Positions 13,514 to 14,841 of a stretch of DNA of 14,841 nt are shown one piece after another. The translations under genes were made by a program, and so were the position numbers. The notes beneath the pieces are model-generated. The model did no database searches, was not told the DNA's origin, and saw only the letters and a list, made by a program, of their open reading frames with translations. The stretch is from Gammaproteobacteria bacterium (GTDB lineage: Bacteria > Pseudomonadota > Gammaproteobacteria > SZUA-229). Position 1 is the first letter of the stretch, and each line of letters opens with the position of its first letter. The DNA lies in contig JALTRC010000026.1 of the NCBI GenBank assembly GCA_026998145.1, forward strand, positions 1-14,841, in the 5' to 3' direction.

Positions 13514-14251
13514 TTACGGGAAAACAAATTGCTTTAGTCCACTAAAACCATCTTCAACCGATAAACAACCGCAGTAATCCTTAAACATCTCCTGAAAAAC
13601 AATATCCTGCATCTGCCAGTGGCGGTCGGTTTTTTTATTGGTGTAATGAATAAATGCCGGCTGTTCAGGTGGAACCGAAACTGTAAACTGGGTGGGCGAA
13701 AGATACAGGCCTTCACCAATCACTTTCATATGGGCTTCCTTGCGCGTCCACACTTTAAAAAAAGCCTGTTGCTGCTGATCTTCCGGTAGTGAAAATAAAG
13801 CCTGCTGTTCTTCAGGGGTAAAAAAACGCTGAATAATTTTTTTCCATTCATTTTTTCTATCCATATATTCCACATCAATACCCACCGCTTTATTTTTACT
13901 GATCGCCAGCAACGCCAGATTATGGGAATGGCTTAGATTAAAATGCAGAGATTCAGATGGTTTTTGGCTAACTAATACGGGCTTGCCTTTTTCTGCTTTT
14001 TTGAAAATCAGATCCTCTGCATTACAGGGCAGGTAAGTGGCAAGCGCTGTTCGCATAAAACTGTGAGAGGCAATAAAGCGTTTGCGATGGATAAAATGTA
14101 CAAAGCGTTCGCTACGCTCTTTTTCCTCGTTTGATAACAAGGGGTAATATTGTTTGATACGGGGGGGAGATACGGTTAAATGGGCAAGCCATATATGCAC
14201 CTCATCTTCTTCGAGGCTATTGTTCTGTGACGGGATTAACCAGGGCGTCAT
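13514..14251 (-). CDS. 4'-phosphopantetheinyl transferase, Sfp type
   Basis: Transfers phosphopantetheine from CoA to carrier proteins of polyketide, non-ribosomal peptide or fatty-acid-like synthases. The 245-aa pseudodimeric length is that of the Sfp/Gsp class rather than AcpS. Motifs are KGKPVL (88-93), FNLSHSHN (104-111), GIDVEYMDR (124-132, with Mg ligands D126 and E128) and FFKVWTRKEAHMKVIGEGL (164-182, with K171 and E172 of the WxxKEA box). All catalytic residues appear present. It begins inside the stop of the RND pump gene (4-bp ATGA overlap), so it is translationally coupled to the pump and probably the last gene of that operon. No carrier-protein or synthase gene lies in the window, so the substrate is unknown. 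It ends 8 bp from the convergent metallopeptidase gene, with no terminator seen between them. Confidence 0.95.
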   Translation of the reverse strand: MTPWLIPSQNNSLEEDEVHIWLAHLTVSPPRIKQYYPLLSNEEKERSERFVHFIHRKRFIASHSFMRTALATYLPCNAEDLIFKKAEKGKPVLVSQKPSESLHFNLSHSHNLALLAISKNKAVGIDVEYMDRKNEWKKIIQRFFTPEEQQALFSLPEDQQQQAFFKVWTRKEAHMKVIGEGLYLSPTQFTVSVPPEQPAFIHYTNKKTDRHWQMQDIVFQEMFKDYCGCLSVEDGFSGLKQFVFP

Positions 14252-14841
14252 GATTTTGCTCGCCGATAAAAGAGCTGATAAAACAGGGGGAGCAGAAATA
14301 ATGAAACCAGCATGGAAAAACTCAGGCCGTAAACAATAATAATAGCCATGGGTTTTAGCATTTCCGATCCGTCTCCCAGACCAATAGCCAGGGGTAACAT
14401 GCCGGCAACGGTTGTAATGCTTGTCATAAGAATAGGTCGTAAACGCAGCCTGGCCGCTTCTGTGATGGCATTAAACAGTGCATCACCTTTTTGCCGCTGA
14501 ATTTCAATTTGTTCCACTAATACAATAGAGTTATTCACGACTATGCCGACCAGCATAATAATACCGATTTTAGCCGGCATGGTTAAAATATTATGTAATG
14601 AAAACTGTAAAGCCAGGGCAACGCCAATGCTGGTAAATAATGCGGCCAGCATAATAATAAAAGGATTTTTAAAAGACTCATATTGCACGGCCATGACAAC
14701 AAAAACCAGAAACAGTGCCAGAGCCAGAAGAATATAGGTTTTGTGTTCATTCTGCCGTAATTGTTTTAGTGATCCGGCATCATAAATACTATAGCCTGCA
14801 GGCAGGTTCATCTGTTTGATTTTTTGATTTACTTCTTCCAT
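14248..14841 (-). CDS. RND efflux transporter permease, C-terminal end (cut by window end)
   Basis: The last 197 residues of an AcrB/HAE-type inner-membrane proton-driven efflux pump; the full protein is normally about 1000-1050 aa and continues beyond base 14841. The start codon at the window edge is an internal methionine. Five transmembrane segments of the second half are visible, at about 34-53, 60-80, 88-109, 136-155 and 166-189. Signature blocks include AVQYESFKNPFIIM, VGIVVNNSIVLVEQIEIQRQ (98-117), RLRPILMTSITTVAGMLPLA (133-152) and GDGSEMLKPMAI. The substrate class cannot be told from this end. Its stop overlaps the phosphopantetheinyl transferase start, suggesting that the pump exports a product of carrier-protein-dependent synthesis, though that is inference. 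Confidence 0.94.
   Translation of the reverse strand: MEEVNQKIKQMNLPAGYSIYDAGSLKQLRQNEHKTYILLALALFLVFVVMAVQYESFKNPFIIMLAALFTSIGVALALQFSLHNILTMPAKIGIIMLVGIVVNNSIVLVEQIEIQRQKGDALFNAITEAARLRLRPILMTSITTVAGMLPLAIGLGDGSEMLKPMAIIIVYGLSFSMLVSLFLLPLFYQLFYRRAKS

Overview
The window reads as a chromosomal segment of a gammaproteobacterium of moderate G+C. The main clue is the run yciI-yciB / yciO - site-2 protease - trpS - scpA - scpB, which resembles the arrangement I know from Pseudomonas- and Oceanospirillales-like genomes. The species cannot be named from the sequence. Both edges cut genes: a glycogen phosphorylase at the left and an RND efflux pump at the right.

Left third (1-6259), sugar-phosphate metabolism. 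The C-terminal half of glycogen phosphorylase is followed by a gene-free stretch (1066-1494) of about 122-bp tandem repeats built on GC-capped hairpins. Next come a phosphoglucomutase of the animal PGM1 type (minus strand), a divergent glucokinase, a glycerate-kinase-like P-loop kinase that overlaps the glucokinase tail by 11 bp, and a protein made of two DUF1566 domains. Phosphorylase yields glucose-1-P, phosphoglucomutase converts it to glucose-6-P, and glucokinase feeds the same pool from free glucose.

Middle (6260-7300). A BrnT/BrnA toxin-antitoxin pair lies beside the 3' end of a tRNA-Leu(CAA) gene. A perfect inverted repeat overlaps the predicted brnT -10 box, and the predicted transcript starts at or next to the brnT ATG. 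An A+T-rich 207-bp gap with two 7-bp repeats 11 bp apart lies between brnT and the tRNA.

Housekeeping block (7301-12469). yciB-yciI run on the minus strand with stop and start codons touching. On the plus strand, yciO, an M50 site-2 protease, trpS, scpA and scpB are packed with gaps of 3, 9, -1 and 2 bp, which implies one operon. TrpS is the long form and carries a four-cysteine pattern close to that of the [4Fe-4S] TrpRS of Thermotoga maritima.

Right end (12470-14841). Two small genes follow scpB: a 79-residue protein that looks like the two ends of a flagellar rod/hook protein without the middle, and a cytosolic HEAAH (SprA-related) putative metallopeptidase. Converging on them is an RND pump - Sfp-type phosphopantetheinyl transferase pair with a 4-bp ATGA overlap.

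No clearly unprecedented system is evident. The most interesting leads are the rod-like/metallopeptidase pair, the apparently leaderless brnT, the cysteine-rich TrpRS, the tandem DUF1566 protein and the RND-PPTase coupling.
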